Assembly: GCA_903858115.1 (NCBI GenBank)
Contig: CAIOHR010000380.1
Span: 124,001 to 188,000, forward strand
Direction of reading: 5' to 3'
DNA: 64,000 nucleotides
Source: an uncultured Pirellula sp.
GTDB taxonomy: Bacteria > Planctomycetota > Planctomycetia > Pirellulales > Pirellulaceae
A program made the translations under genes and the position numbers. The notes beneath the pieces are model-generated. The model saw nothing but the letters and a program-made list of their open reading frames with translations, searched no databases and was not told the DNA's origin. Positions 1 to 8,374 of this stretch are shown one piece after another; position 1 is the first letter of the stretch; each line of letters begins with the position of its first letter.

Positions 1-606
1 GGTGCGCCTAGCAGTTCAGAAAACATTTCTTTTGACGACGACACAATGATTCATTTAGCAACTCGAAGCCTGTTTTCCTTTTGGCCCGGCGCCTGCAAAG
101 CATGGGATCGTACGGACTCCACATCGCTTTGGATTGCGATCGGATTTTCCTGGTCAACTTGCTTAGCCATTGCTTCCACCTGCTTGTGGGAAGAATGGAT
201 TCATGCATGGGTACGATTCTTGGTATGTTTCGCTCTCGTCGCTTGCGCGTGTGTTTCAGGCGCTCGAGCCATTCTTTTTGGCCATGTGATCCCCGAGGAC
301 ACGAAGCCTGTTCGCGATGAACGATTTCGAAAAGCCCAAGCTGCTTATTTACAGGGCGATTACTTCGAATCAGCGAGGCTTCTTGCCTCGAATTTAGCAT
401 TGGAAAAATCGGATATAGAATCCGGCTTGCTGTTGGTTTCTGTTTTGAGAAGATCGTCTCGATTTGACGAAGCCCTTGATCATATAAACCTACTTCTCAA
501 ATGGGAACTTTCTGTTCGCTGGGAAAGTGAATTGGCCTTGGAAAAAGAAAAGTGTCTCAAAAGGAAACGGCAATCACTGGATGCCCCCCCTCCCAAAGCA
601 GCTTAA
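1..606 (+). CDS. Left-truncated membrane protein with TPR-like region
   Basis: The frame is open to the left edge: codons at 1-45 contain no stop, so the true start probably lies outside the window. The ATG at 46 is the first in-window start and would give 186 residues. From that ATG, two hydrophobic segments at about residues 29-46 and 57-78 predict two membrane helices. A soluble C-terminal part follows, whose paired helices around AYLQGDYFESARLL and SRFDEALDHINLLL resemble tetratricopeptide repeats. No enzymatic motif is visible. It reads toward clpC, but a 411 bp gap separates them, so a shared transcript is not evident. The function is unknown. I am fairly sure it is a gene because of the coherent helix-TPR layout. 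Confidence 0.6.
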   Translation, partial: GAPSSSENISFDDDTMIHLATRSLFSFWPGACKAWDRTDSTSLWIAIGFSWSTCLAIASTCLWEEWIHAWVRFLVCFALVACACVSGARAILFGHVIPEDTKPVRDERFRKAQAAYLQGDYFESARLLASNLALEKSDIESGLLLVSVLRRSSRFDEALDHINLLLKWELSVRWESELALEKEKCLKRKRQSLDAPPPKAA

Positions 607-1017
607 AAGCGTTACGATCGCTACCGTCGGGACTTCGTATTCCATTCGTTTTTTTGGAATTCGAGGAAAATCCGGCCGATAACGGATTGCTTCTTCATTT
701 CCTTGGAAACGTTGAGACGGTTAATGGCAGATCGTGAGCCATGCTTCAAGATGCGTCAATTTGACAGGGAGAAGCATGGAACAAGGTTTGCAGATGGATC
801 GTATTCGAGCGAATCAGTTCTCCCTTTGGACGTTCTGCTCCCCCAATGAACATTGGGTAGCATGGACAATGTGTAGCTGTCCGTAACAATGGACGACGAC
901 GCCAACTGGTCTTCGGTAAGGACCTTTTGGCGGTGAGTTAGGAAATACCTTAAGCCCTCGGGCTCGTTTGTGCGGCGTTCCGCAGAGTTTGAGCCAACCT
1001 AGAAAGGTCTTTGAAAA
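607..1017. other. Intergenic region upstream of clpC
   Basis: These 411 bp hold no convincing gene. A TTGACA hexamer at 761-766 could be a -35 element, but no good -10 follows at 16-18 bp. No CIRCE-type heat-shock inverted repeat (TTAGCACTC-N9-GAGTGCTAA) was seen. An AAAGG sequence about 10 bp before the clpC ATG is a plausible ribosome binding site. Confidence 0.4.
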
Positions 1018-3552
1018 ATGTACGAGAGATTTACAGACCGTGCTCGCAAAGTGATGCAACTCGCGAATCAAGAAGCGCAGCGCTTCAATCACGAGTATAT
1101 CGGCACTGAGCATATTCTATTGGGGCTTGTGAAAGAAGGGAGCGGCGTTGCCGCCAACGTTCTCAAGAACCTCGATGTGGACTTACGAAAAATACGACTC
1201 GAAGTCGAGAAATTGGTCCAGAGTGGTCCTGAAATGGTAACCATTGGAAAGCTTCCTCAGACCCCTCGTGCCAAGAAAGTCATCGAATACTCGATGGAAG
1301 AGGCACGCAATCTAAATCACAACTATGTAGGAACCGAACACATTCTCTTGGGTCTTCTCCGAGAACAAGAAGGTGTTGCAGCTCAAGTTTTGATGAATCT
1401 CGGAATGAAGCTGGATGACGTGCGGGAAGAAGTTCTCAATCTTCTGGGGCACGGCATGGAAAGCGCCGAGGTAGGCGAACGTGGCGGACGAGAAGGTACG
1501 AGCTCGTCAGAATCTGGAGCCGCGTCAAAGGGTGGCAAGAGCAAGACCCCCGCGCTGGACAGTTTCGGTAGAGATTTAACCGAATTGGCACGGCAAGGAA
1601 AGCTGGATCCTGTGATCGGTCGCGAACGAGAGATCGAACGTGCGACACAAGTGCTTTGCCGACGAACCAAAAACAACCCCGTTCTCCTTGGCGAAGCTGG
1701 CGTTGGTAAAACAGCTATTGTCGAGGGTTTCGCTCAGCGAGTCGTTAACGGCGAAGTTCCGGAAATTCTTGCGGACAAGCGAATCGTGGTTCTCGATCTG
1801 GCGATGATGGTCGCCGGTACAAAGTATCGCGGCCAATTCGAAGAACGAATCAAGGCGGTGATGAACGAAGTTCGCCGCGCAAAAAATACCATTTTGTTTA
1901 TCGATGAGCTTCATACGCTCGTTGGAGCAGGTGGTGCCGAAGGTGCAATCGATGCAGCCAACGTCTTGAAACCGGCTCTGGCTCGTGGTGAAATTCAATG
2001 TATCGGTGCAACAACCCTAGACGAATACCGCAAGTACATCGAAAAGGACAATGCGCTGGCACGGCGGTTCCAAGAAATCATGGTCGAACCGACCGGCACA
2101 CAGGAAACGATTCAAATTCTCAAGGGCTTGAAAGAGCGATACGAGGAACATCACCGCGTACAAATCACAGACGATGCGATTGCTGCTGCTGTCGAGATGA
2201 GCGAACGTTACATTACGGCTCGCTGCTTGCCAGACAAAGCAATCGATGTGATCGACGAAGCAGGTGCGCGTGTTCGACTCCGAACAATGAGCAAGCCACC
2301 CGACCTGAAGGACATCGACGACGAGGTCGAACGATTGAACAAAGAAAAAGAGGACGCGGTAGCCAATCAAGATTTCGAAAAGGCTGCAAGCCTTCGGGAT
2401 CAAGCGGATAAGCTTCGTCGTAAGAAAGAACAGATCACTCGCGATTGGCGAGAAAAGAGTCGTGAAACCGACGGCGTAGTCGACGAAGAAGTCGTTGCTG
2501 AAGTCGTTTCCAAGATGACCGGTATTCCATTGACTCGATTGACAACCGAAGACTCGCTTCGCCTCATGGGAATGGAAGCTGAACTGCACAAACGAGTCGT
2601 GAGCCAGGATCAAGCGGTTACGGCAGTAGCGAAAGCGGTGCGTCGAAGCCGTTCGGGATTGAAAGATCCCAAGCGTCCAACCGGTTGCTTCGTTTTCGCA
2701 GGTCCGACCGGGGTTGGGAAGACATTGCTCGCGAAAGCGCTGGCCGAATGCCTATTCGGTGACTCCGATGCGCTTGTGCATATCGACATGAGTGAATACA
2801 TGGAGAAGCACAACGTGAGCCGATTGATCGGTGCACCTCCTGGCTATGTTGGATACGAAGAGGGAGGGCAATTGACAGAAAAAATCCGTCGCCGTCCCTA
2901 TGCGGTTGTTCTGCTTGACGAAATCGAAAAGGCCCATCCAGACGTCTTCAACATGATGCTTCAAGTCATGGAAGAAGGACGATTGACCGACAGCTTCGGT
3001 CGAAATGTCGACTTCCGTAACACGATCTTGATTTTGACTACCAATGCGGGTGCGGAAGCTATCAAGAACGAATCTGCATTTGGTTTCCAAAAGCCAGATG
3101 AAGACGCTTCTTATGACAGCATGAAGGCACGCGTCATGGATCAAATTGAACGCGTATTCCGGCCAGAATTCCTGAACCGTTTGGACGATACGATCATCTT
3201 CCGTCACTTGAACAAGGAAGACCTCAAGAAGGTGATCGACTTCGAAATGACCAAGGTCAAGGAGCGATTACGAGAGCGTGGTTTTGAACTCGAGCTGACA
3301 GATGAAGCGAAAGAATTCATTATCAAACAAGGGTCCAATCTCGACTATGGTGCTCGTCCATTGCGAAGAGCCATTGAGCAGCGTGTCGAAGATCCTCTCT
3401 CGGAAGAGTTGTTACGCGGAACCTTTGAAGGGAAGAATACGATCAAGGTCGATACCTTCAAGGACAGCGATGGCAAGGTAACGAGACTCGACTTCACTAG
3501 CGAGCTTCGCGAACCAAAGCCAGCCTCAGAGCCAGCTGCTGCTGGGGCTTAA
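1018..3552 (+). CDS. clpC: ATP-dependent Clp protease ATP-binding subunit ClpC
   Basis: Full-length 844-residue HSP100/Clp unfoldase, which normally feeds proteins into ClpP for degradation. Two Clp N repeats occupy about residues 1-145. The first AAA+ module has Walker A GEAGVGKT at 225-232 and Walker B ILFIDE at 292-297. A UVR/middle domain lies at about 434-470, which separates ClpC from ClpA and from the long-middle-domain ClpB. The second AAA+ module has Walker A GPTGVGKT at 562-569, pore loop GYVG, and Walker B VVLLDE at 630-635. The C-terminal D2-small domain is complete. The start MYERFTDRARKVMQLA is the family's usual one. The gene stands alone and is followed by a hairpin terminator. 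Very confident. Confidence 0.97.
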   Translation: MYERFTDRARKVMQLANQEAQRFNHEYIGTEHILLGLVKEGSGVAANVLKNLDVDLRKIRLEVEKLVQSGPEMVTIGKLPQTPRAKKVIEYSMEEARNLNHNYVGTEHILLGLLREQEGVAAQVLMNLGMKLDDVREEVLNLLGHGMESAEVGERGGREGTSSSESGAASKGGKSKTPALDSFGRDLTELARQGKLDPVIGREREIERATQVLCRRTKNNPVLLGEAGVGKTAIVEGFAQRVVNGEVPEILADKRIVVLDLAMMVAGTKYRGQFEERIKAVMNEVRRAKNTILFIDELHTLVGAGGAEGAIDAANVLKPALARGEIQCIGATTLDEYRKYIEKDNALARRFQEIMVEPTGTQETIQILKGLKERYEEHHRVQITDDAIAAAVEMSERYITARCLPDKAIDVIDEAGARVRLRTMSKPPDLKDIDDEVERLNKEKEDAVANQDFEKAASLRDQADKLRRKKEQITRDWREKSRETDGVVDEEVVAEVVSKMTGIPLTRLTTEDSLRLMGMEAELHKRVVSQDQAVTAVAKAVRRSRSGLKDPKRPTGCFVFAGPTGVGKTLLAKALAECLFGDSDALVHIDMSEYMEKHNVSRLIGAPPGYVGYEEGGQLTEKIRRRPYAVVLLDEIEKAHPDVFNMMLQVMEEGRLTDSFGRNVDFRNTILILTTNAGAEAIKNESAFGFQKPDEDASYDSMKARVMDQIERVFRPEFLNRLDDTIIFRHLNKEDLKKVIDFEMTKVKERLRERGFELELTDEAKEFIIKQGSNLDYGARPLRRAIEQRVEDPLSEELLRGTFEGKNTIKVDTFKDSDGKVTRLDFTSELREPKPASEPAAAGA

Positions 3553-3626
3553 TTTCCCTAAGATCGGTCTTGGCTAGAATGTGCAGTCTTTCATGGGCTG
3601 CTTCGACTGAGATACTTAAACGCACC

Positions 3627-3660
3627 ACTGCGAGATGCCTCAAAATCATCTCGCAGTTTC
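3627..3660 (+). terminator. Rho-independent terminator of clpC
   Basis: A perfect 9 bp stem, CTGCGAGAT (3628-3636) with ATCTCGCAG (3648-3656), can be extended by one A-T pair and is followed by TTTCGTTT. It lies about 75 bp past the clpC stop codon, which fits a transcription terminator, although the T-run is interrupted. Confidence 0.65.
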
Positions 3661-3733
3661 GTTTCCGCAGCAAGCGACAACTTCGCTTTGAATCTCTGTT
3701 GATAAATTCTTTGCGAGAGGATCCGCTTGAGAG

Positions 3734-3985
3734 CTACTTGGTTAGAATTAACTTTTCGAGCTTCGTGCGACGCAATCGGTAGACCTGGCCGCTACAAGCG
3801 ATCCACACATCTTCTCCCCCTCCCGCTAGTTCATCAAAGGCAAGAGGGTTCAGCATCGAACCAACCGCATGGACAGGACAACGGCCCGGCGCATTTTGTC
3901 CACTTGGAGCAGGTGAGATCTGTCCATTCGATTTGCTCAAACTCGATTCTGAACTGTCGGTCGCCTGTTCTAATCCGTCTTGCAT
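3734..3985 (-). CDS. hemP: HemP-like hemin uptake family small protein
   Basis: This small minus-strand gene encodes about 83 residues from the ATG at 3985. The C-terminal 35 residues follow the HemP pattern: a leader around LAFDELAGGGEDVWIA, then CSGQVYRLRRTKLEKLILTK ending at the stop. The closing Y-R-L-R-x-T-x-x-x-K-L-I-L-T-K signature is diagnostic of the HemP (hemin uptake protein) family. The N-terminal half is Ser-rich and unconserved in appearance. I chose 3985 because AAGG sits 7 bp upstream and because a Fur-box-like dyad at 4052-4070 would lie inside any longer version starting at 4069. HemP proteins are short iron-regulated proteins linked to heme uptake, and some are regulators of heme receptor genes. 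No heme receptor gene is adjacent, so the target is unknown. Confidence 0.75.
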   Translation of the reverse strand: MQDGLEQATDSSESSLSKSNGQISPAPSGQNAPGRCPVHAVGSMLNPLAFDELAGGGEDVWIACSGQVYRLRRTKLEKLILTK

Positions 3986-4051
3986 CACTCTGCCTTGTCC
4001 AAAAGGGAATTTGCACAATGATACATGCGAAAAAGGAAAAAGACCAGTCCT

Positions 4052-4070
4052 GATGAGACTGATTCTCATT
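4052..4070 (-). promoter_or_regulatory. Fur-box-like operator upstream of hemP
   Basis: The 15 bp core TGAGACTGATTCTCA (4054-4068) is a 7-1-7 dyad with 6 of 7 half-site positions symmetric. It closely resembles the classical Fur core TGAGAATnATTCTCA, and the flanking AT pairs extend it to 19 bp. It lies about 70 bp before the hemP start on the same strand, where iron-dependent repression would be expected. The Fur assignment is inference from the consensus. Confidence 0.6.
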
Positions 4071-4133
4071 AGCGGCCAGTTTTTATTCGAATGTGGGCTT
4101 GGCTTACTGGAGCATCAACGCAGGGCGAGGTAA

Positions 4134-5282
4134 TCAGAGCCAATCGAGCCCTTCGTGAAGTCGATTCAGATTTCGGCATCCATCCGGTAAAACGACCACG
4201 ATGTCTTCGATCCGAACGCCCCCGACAGCCTTGCAGTAAAGGCCTGGTTCTATTGTTACGACATCTCCAGCGAGCAACTCCGGCCCTCCAATCGCCAGAA
4301 GTGGTGGCTCGTGGACTTCGAGCCCCAATCCGTGTCCTGTTCCATGAGTAATCGCGGTATAGGTATCAGGTGCGTCTTCGGCTGGCAATCCATTGCAAAA
4401 TCCGTCCCTTTCGATGGATCGAATAGTCGCCTCGTGCACTTGCTGGCCCGTCACTCCCGCCTTGACGACAAAGGTTGCAGCGGCTTTTGCGCGAGCGACT
4501 GCTTGGTGCATCTTCGCAATGACTGGAGAAATCGTGCCATGAACGACGGTCCGAGTACAATCGCCGTTGTAGAGGCTTTTTTTGTCGCGAGGAAAGATGT
4601 CGACGATGATTGGTTCCCCTGTTCGAAGCGGTCCATGCCCATAGTCGTGACAATCCGCTCCGACAGGGCCGCCGGCCACGATCGAACCAGGATTCGAGAA
4701 TCCCAATTCCAGTAACCAAACATCAATCATGGACTGCATTCGTTCGCTGGTGAGTTCGGCGCCCTCGTGCATCAAAATACCATCAGCAGAAGCACGAGCT
4801 CTAGCAATGGTTTGACAGGCGCGTTCCATTACTTTCTCGGTTTGCGTTTGAGCGAACTGAATCTTTTCGATTTCGTCAGCACTTTTCTGTCTTCGTTCGA
4901 TCAATCCCCATTCCAAATCACAATGGACCTGGATACCTGATTGCTGAAGGATGTGTACATAAATCATAGGAATGGATCGGTCTACCGTAACGGAAGTGCG
5001 TTGATGTTTCTTCAGAAATTCGGCAGAAGATTGTGCGGTTGCTGTTTCGCGATCCCCAGAGAGTCCGCTCGATGGAGCGAAATCATTGGGGCACCAGCAA
5101 TTCGTAGCTCGCGAGTGCTTGCGAGCACGATCCATTTCTATGTCTCGAAGAATCAAGTGTTTCGTGGACGGTTCGTCCAACAGCTCGATCCAAACCACCG
5201 GATCGCCTACGAGGAACCCTATGGTTCGGTAGAGGCCGGCATTCAATGCAGGAACACCGGCCATCATTCGAGCACCAGCCAT
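4134..5282 (-). CDS. M24 family metallopeptidase (Xaa-Pro aminopeptidase-like)
   Basis: A 382-residue two-domain M24 (creatinase/aminopeptidase P fold) protein. The N-terminal creatinase-like domain covers about residues 1-150 and includes LILRDIEMDRARK. The pita-bread catalytic domain follows. All five expected metal ligands are visible: Asp in VDIFPRD, Asp in GDCTRT, His317 in HGTGHGLG, Glu345 in IEPGLY and Glu359 in VRIED. It should therefore be an active dinuclear-metal peptidase that releases residues before proline or cleaves a related small peptide. No signal peptide is seen, so it is probably cytoplasmic. It begins 4 bp after the stop of the upstream wHTH-like gene, so the two are probably cotranscribed. 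The exact substrate cannot be read from sequence. Confidence 0.9.
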   Translation of the reverse strand: MAGARMMAGVPALNAGLYRTIGFLVGDPVVWIELLDEPSTKHLILRDIEMDRARKHSRATNCWCPNDFAPSSGLSGDRETATAQSSAEFLKKHQRTSVTVDRSIPMIYVHILQQSGIQVHCDLEWGLIERRQKSADEIEKIQFAQTQTEKVMERACQTIARARASADGILMHEGAELTSERMQSMIDVWLLELGFSNPGSIVAGGPVGADCHDYGHGPLRTGEPIIVDIFPRDKKSLYNGDCTRTVVHGTISPVIAKMHQAVARAKAAATFVVKAGVTGQQVHEATIRSIERDGFCNGLPAEDAPDTYTAITHGTGHGLGLEVHEPPLLAIGGPELLAGDVVTIEPGLYCKAVGGVRIEDIVVVLPDGCRNLNRLHEGLDWL

Positions 5283-5286
5283 GGCG

Positions 5287-5748
5287 TTACGCTCCCTTCA
5301 CTCGATCCACAATGATCAGAAGGTGCTGTGCAGCCTGTACCGATCCTACCAATGCAACAAAGTCAACAGCGGCTTCAAGATGCTTCAGATTGAGGCTAGG
5401 GCCGCTGTCTGCGGACTGGGATGCGGTTGATTTGGCCGTCCTTTTGGCTGGTTCTGCTGAGGTTTCGGCTTTCTTCATTTGGCTCTTCACGTTGGCGACG
5501 TCCGCCGCTTTCACACCATATTTATCTAGTGCAGAAACAACATCTTTGTTTCGGACCTCTGGGTGCGACTCCAAGTAGCTTCGAATCCGCTGTGCCTTGC
5601 TCAAATCACTCATGTCGTAACTCATGTGGGTTGGGGAATACTCTTCTGACTCAATATAATCTAATCGTGATTCTGCGTCCTTCACCAAATGCTCAGGAAC
5701 GCGATCCATCAATTCATCAAGCGTAACTACACGATCAATATCAACCAT
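5287..5748 (-). CDS. Conserved hypothetical protein with wHTH-like segment
   Basis: A 153-residue protein. The central segment at about residues 48-90 (SKAQRIRSYLESHPEVRNKD, then VVSALDKYGVKAADVANVKS) follows a pattern I recall from many planctomycete proteins in which a short helix-turn-helix reads as 'AIRxYLxxHP..kdVvxALxxxGv..s.VsnVKS'. An Ala/Ser/Lys-rich linker follows, then an alpha-helical C-terminus. It may bind DNA, but that is inference. It lies directly upstream of the M24 peptidase (4 bp apart, same strand) and so may form an operon with it. There are no catalytic motifs, signal peptide or membrane segments. Its function is unknown. Confidence 0.7.
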   Translation of the reverse strand: MVDIDRVVTLDELMDRVPEHLVKDAESRLDYIESEEYSPTHMSYDMSDLSKAQRIRSYLESHPEVRNKDVVSALDKYGVKAADVANVKSQMKKAETSAEPAKRTAKSTASQSADSGPSLNLKHLEAAVDFVALVGSVQAAQHLLIIVDRVKGA

Positions 5749-6232
5749 TCTAAATGCCTAATGTTCGAAAGATACGGTTTCGGTGGGATGAATCTGCAAA
5801 CCGACTTCAACTTAAACATCACTCCTCAAATGGATCTCTTTATCAGTGAAATCTACCGAAATTCGAAGCATTGCGTTGGAATGAATGCGTCTCGACGAGA
5901 TGCATCTCATTGAAAATACTTTCTAGCGAAAACACTCTCAGCAAGATGCATTGCGATGTATACGAGGAAACCTGGCACGGGCAGAGGCCCAAAAATTTCC
6001 GTCGCGAGTCGGATTGCTAACGATTAACATATAATATGTGTTTACCGACCTTCGTCAATGATCATCATCGAAATTTTGGATAGATGCATGCCTTGATGAT
6101 GAAACCTGACTTTCATATTGGCATTGCAGTAACGAGGCTGACAGCTGAAACTGTAAAGGCCCGAAAGTCTTTGGACGTTGGACCCGTCGAGGCTTTAGGT
6201 CGTAGCGGTCAATTCTTTTCCCTTGGGTGAAA
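5749..6232. other. Divergent intergenic region with possible promoter
   Basis: This 484 bp stretch separates the divergent wHTH-like gene and the DUF3253 operon. I see no gene in it. It contains an exact TATAAT at 6030-6035 inside an AT-rich patch, a possible -10 for the rightward operon, but no good -35 sits at 17 bp. An imperfect dyad GCGTCTCGacGAGATGC occurs near 5888. If TATAAT is the promoter, the DUF3253 mRNA leader would be about 190 nt long. Confidence 0.35.
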
Positions 6233-6541
6233 ATGAGCAAAACAAGGTGGCTAGAGCACGAGGAACCGAGCAATGAGGACGTACGCAATGAGGTTTTGCG
6301 GCTACTGATGCTTCTCAAGGCAGGTGAGAGCATTTGTCCAACCGAAGCTGCAAGGGCATTTGGCCCCCGATGGCGTCAGTATTTACCGATGGTTCGTGAA
6401 GTCATTACGGACATGGTTCGCGATGAACTCATCGAGGTAACTCAAAATGGCGTTGTCATCGATGTCGAGGAACGGGACCTGGAAACTATCCGCGGACCTG
6501 TGCGTCTTCAATTGCCGAAACAAAGGACCGTCGATGACTAA
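6233..6541 (+). CDS. DUF3253 winged-helix-like protein
   Basis: A 102-residue protein. The segment ICPTEAARAFGPRWRQYLP, followed by VITDMVRDELIEVTQNG and ending in RGPVRLQLP, matches the DUF3253 layout, which looks like a compact winged helix with a C-terminal beta wing. ATG 6233 is preferred over GTG 6227 because GGGTG lies 5 bp ahead of it. The gene overlaps the next start by 8 bp, which suggests translational coupling to the membrane protein and HTTM genes. The biochemical role of DUF3253 is not established; a DNA-binding role is suggested only by fold. Confidence 0.85.
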   Translation: MSKTRWLEHEEPSNEDVRNEVLRLLMLLKAGESICPTEAARAFGPRWRQYLPMVREVITDMVRDELIEVTQNGVVIDVEERDLETIRGPVRLQLPKQRTVDD

Positions 6542-7337
6542 CCTCCCAGCAACTTCTGCGCCTGAGTGCCGACTTTCGCATCGATGGCAATTGTTGCTTC
6601 TTCTCCCTGCAATGGTCCATTTACTAGCAGTGTTTTCCGAGCCATTCCATTTTTTCACGAGAAGCGATGTTCAAACCGCACCCGATGCAACGCTGCTTCG
6701 AAGCTGGCTTCATCCTTACTCGCAATGGATGTATTTGGATCACGGCTATTTTTTCTTTGCTCCCAACCCTGGCCCAGGACATCTACTGAGAATTTCCGCT
6801 TCCGATGACCCTCTTGCCCCGTCTGCCGAACGCCGATTCCAGGATAGCGATGCGAACTCAGATGCAATCGTGCGTGTATTGCCGGATCGAAAATCGCAAT
6901 TTCCTCGCTTGCTTTACCACCGATACTTCATGCTCTCGGAGTTCTATTACAATCGATACGCTCCATACGAATTAACACCTGAGTTGTCTCGCGATCCAGC
7001 ACTCTTGCAAAACTGGAAATTGGATCGCTCGCTCTATACTTCAATCCAGCAGTCGATCATCTCGCATACCAAGAACAAAACCGGAAAGACCTTTGTTCGA
7101 TTAGATCGATTGGAACGTACGCTACCTGACCGAGCTAGCATCCTGAAAAAGGGGATCCGTCTTACCGATCCTCAATGGATTTCTGTATTGCCGGAAACGA
7201 TGTCAGAATCCCCATCTGCTCCATCGCAAACCTCTACTTCCAACGTTCGAAATGGTGAGGAGGAGCAGCACCCAGGGGTTGAGAACACAGAAACTGTTCC
7301 GGCTCAAGTGCTGCCTGAAAAAGACAAAGGTTGCTGA
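6534..7337 (+). CDS. Membrane-anchored protein preceding HTTM gene
   Basis: A 267-residue protein from the ATG at 6534, overlapping the DUF3253 gene by 8 bp; an upstream in-frame start at 6447 would lie deep inside that gene and is unlikely. One hydrophobic helix near residues 17-34 (WQLLLLLPAMVHLLAVFS) gives an N-in anchor with a long extracytoplasmic domain. That domain is rich in Tyr/Arg (YHRYFMLSEFYYNRYAPYEL) and ends in a Ser/Glu-rich low-complexity tail. I do not recognise the domain. The position directly before an HTTM gene, with coding overlap, suggests the two act together. HTTM proteins are related to the vitamin K-dependent gamma-carboxylase membrane domain, so this could be a partner or a substrate-binding subunit. 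Confidence 0.75.
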   Translation: MTNLPATSAPECRLSHRWQLLLLLPAMVHLLAVFSEPFHFFTRSDVQTAPDATLLRSWLHPYSQWMYLDHGYFFFAPNPGPGHLLRISASDDPLAPSAERRFQDSDANSDAIVRVLPDRKSQFPRLLYHRYFMLSEFYYNRYAPYELTPELSRDPALLQNWKLDRSLYTSIQQSIISHTKNKTGKTFVRLDRLERTLPDRASILKKGIRLTDPQWISVLPETMSESPSAPSQTSTSNVRNGEEEQHPGVENTETVPAQVLPEKDKGC

Positions 7338-7339
7338 GA

Positions 7340-8374
7340 GTGGCATCGAACAAATCAACATTGCCAACGCACGATGGCGTAGCTGAGAAATCTCCAGTCT
7401 TCGATGGATTGCTCGGTTTCTTCTTTGCCCCCACGACCTCGCATACGCTAGAGATTATTCGAATCGCTACAGGACTGATGATCGTCTATGTGCATGCAAT
7501 CTGGCTTTCTCGCCTCGGAGATTTCTTCGGCCCTAATGCGCTTATCAATCTGGAGGCATGGAGATCAATTCATTATGCAGGGGAAACTCCTGACGCAAAA
7601 TGGACCTATTTGTCTCAGACCGATTCATTATGGATTGCGTCGATCCACGAATGGGGGGCATTGATTGCAGGTGTCTTTGCTACTGTAGGTTTCCTAACAC
7701 GTACGAGCATCTTTGCCGCTTGGTTACTGACACTACTTACTGCACATCGCATGACCGGATTCCTATTTGGCCTAGACCAAGTCGTCTTGATGCTGAGTAG
7801 TTATCTATGCTTATCTCAAGCAGGCTCATTGCTCAGTTTGGATCGTTTCTTATCAACCAAATTTCCAACACTGACATCCCAATCCTGGTATGGGTTGCTC
7901 TCAGGTTTTTCATCAGTCCGACCGACTATCGGTGGTGCTACAGCCCCCTCAAATGAATGCGTAGCCAGTTGGAATAACACGCTCTCAACTCGATTGATGC
8001 AGATCCATTTATGCATCATCTACCTGTTCGGCGGACTTGGCAAACTCCGAGGCGAGATGTGGTGGGATGGCAGTGCGATGTGGTATTCTGCCTCCTCCTA
8101 CGAATACCAATCGCTGGATCTCACGTGGATCGGCAACTATCCCGTGATCGCAGCTTTGCTAACTCACATTACGATCTTTTGGGAAGTGACCTACATTGCG
8201 ATCGTGTGGCCGCGATGGACTAGGCCCATCGCTCTTCTTTTAGCAGTGTTGGTACACGGCGGTATCGCAATCTTCCTGGGAATGATGACTTTCGGATGGA
8301 TAATGATCGTCGCCAATCTGGCGTTCATCCCCCCCGATCTTATGCGCCGAATTTACCCAAACGCCCCGCATTAG
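7340..8374 (+). CDS. HTTM domain membrane protein
   Basis: A polytopic membrane protein of about 344 residues with the HTTM (horizontally transferred transmembrane) layout. It has about seven hydrophobic helices, a conserved LEIIRIATGLMIVYVHAIWL opening helix, the RLMQIHLCIIYLFGGLGKL helix, and WWDGSAMWY. No ATG is available near the start. GTG 7340 has AAAGG nine bases upstream, while TTG 7331 would overlap the previous stop. The family is related to the membrane part of vitamin K-dependent gamma-glutamyl carboxylase, but HTTM proteins lack a proven reaction. It is translationally linked to the upstream anchored protein. Its 3' end overlaps the convergent phosphoglycerate mutase gene by 35 bp. 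Confidence 0.85.
   Translation: MASNKSTLPTHDGVAEKSPVFDGLLGFFFAPTTSHTLEIIRIATGLMIVYVHAIWLSRLGDFFGPNALINLEAWRSIHYAGETPDAKWTYLSQTDSLWIASIHEWGALIAGVFATVGFLTRTSIFAAWLLTLLTAHRMTGFLFGLDQVVLMLSSYLCLSQAGSLLSLDRFLSTKFPTLTSQSWYGLLSGFSSVRPTIGGATAPSNECVASWNNTLSTRLMQIHLCIIYLFGGLGKLRGEMWWDGSAMWYSASSYEYQSLDLTWIGNYPVIAALLTHITIFWEVTYIAIVWPRWTRPIALLLAVLVHGGIAIFLGMMTFGWIMIVANLAFIPPDLMRRIYPNAPH

Noticed and set aside
607..1017. CIRCE or CtsR-like heat-shock operator before clpC
   Set aside because: No 9 bp inverted repeat of the CIRCE type and no direct heptad repeats of the CtsR type were found.
3727..4053. A plus-strand protein between clpC and the M24 peptidase gene
   Set aside because: It overlaps the HemP-like gene on the other strand, which has a recognised signature and an operator; the plus-strand product looks compositionally random.
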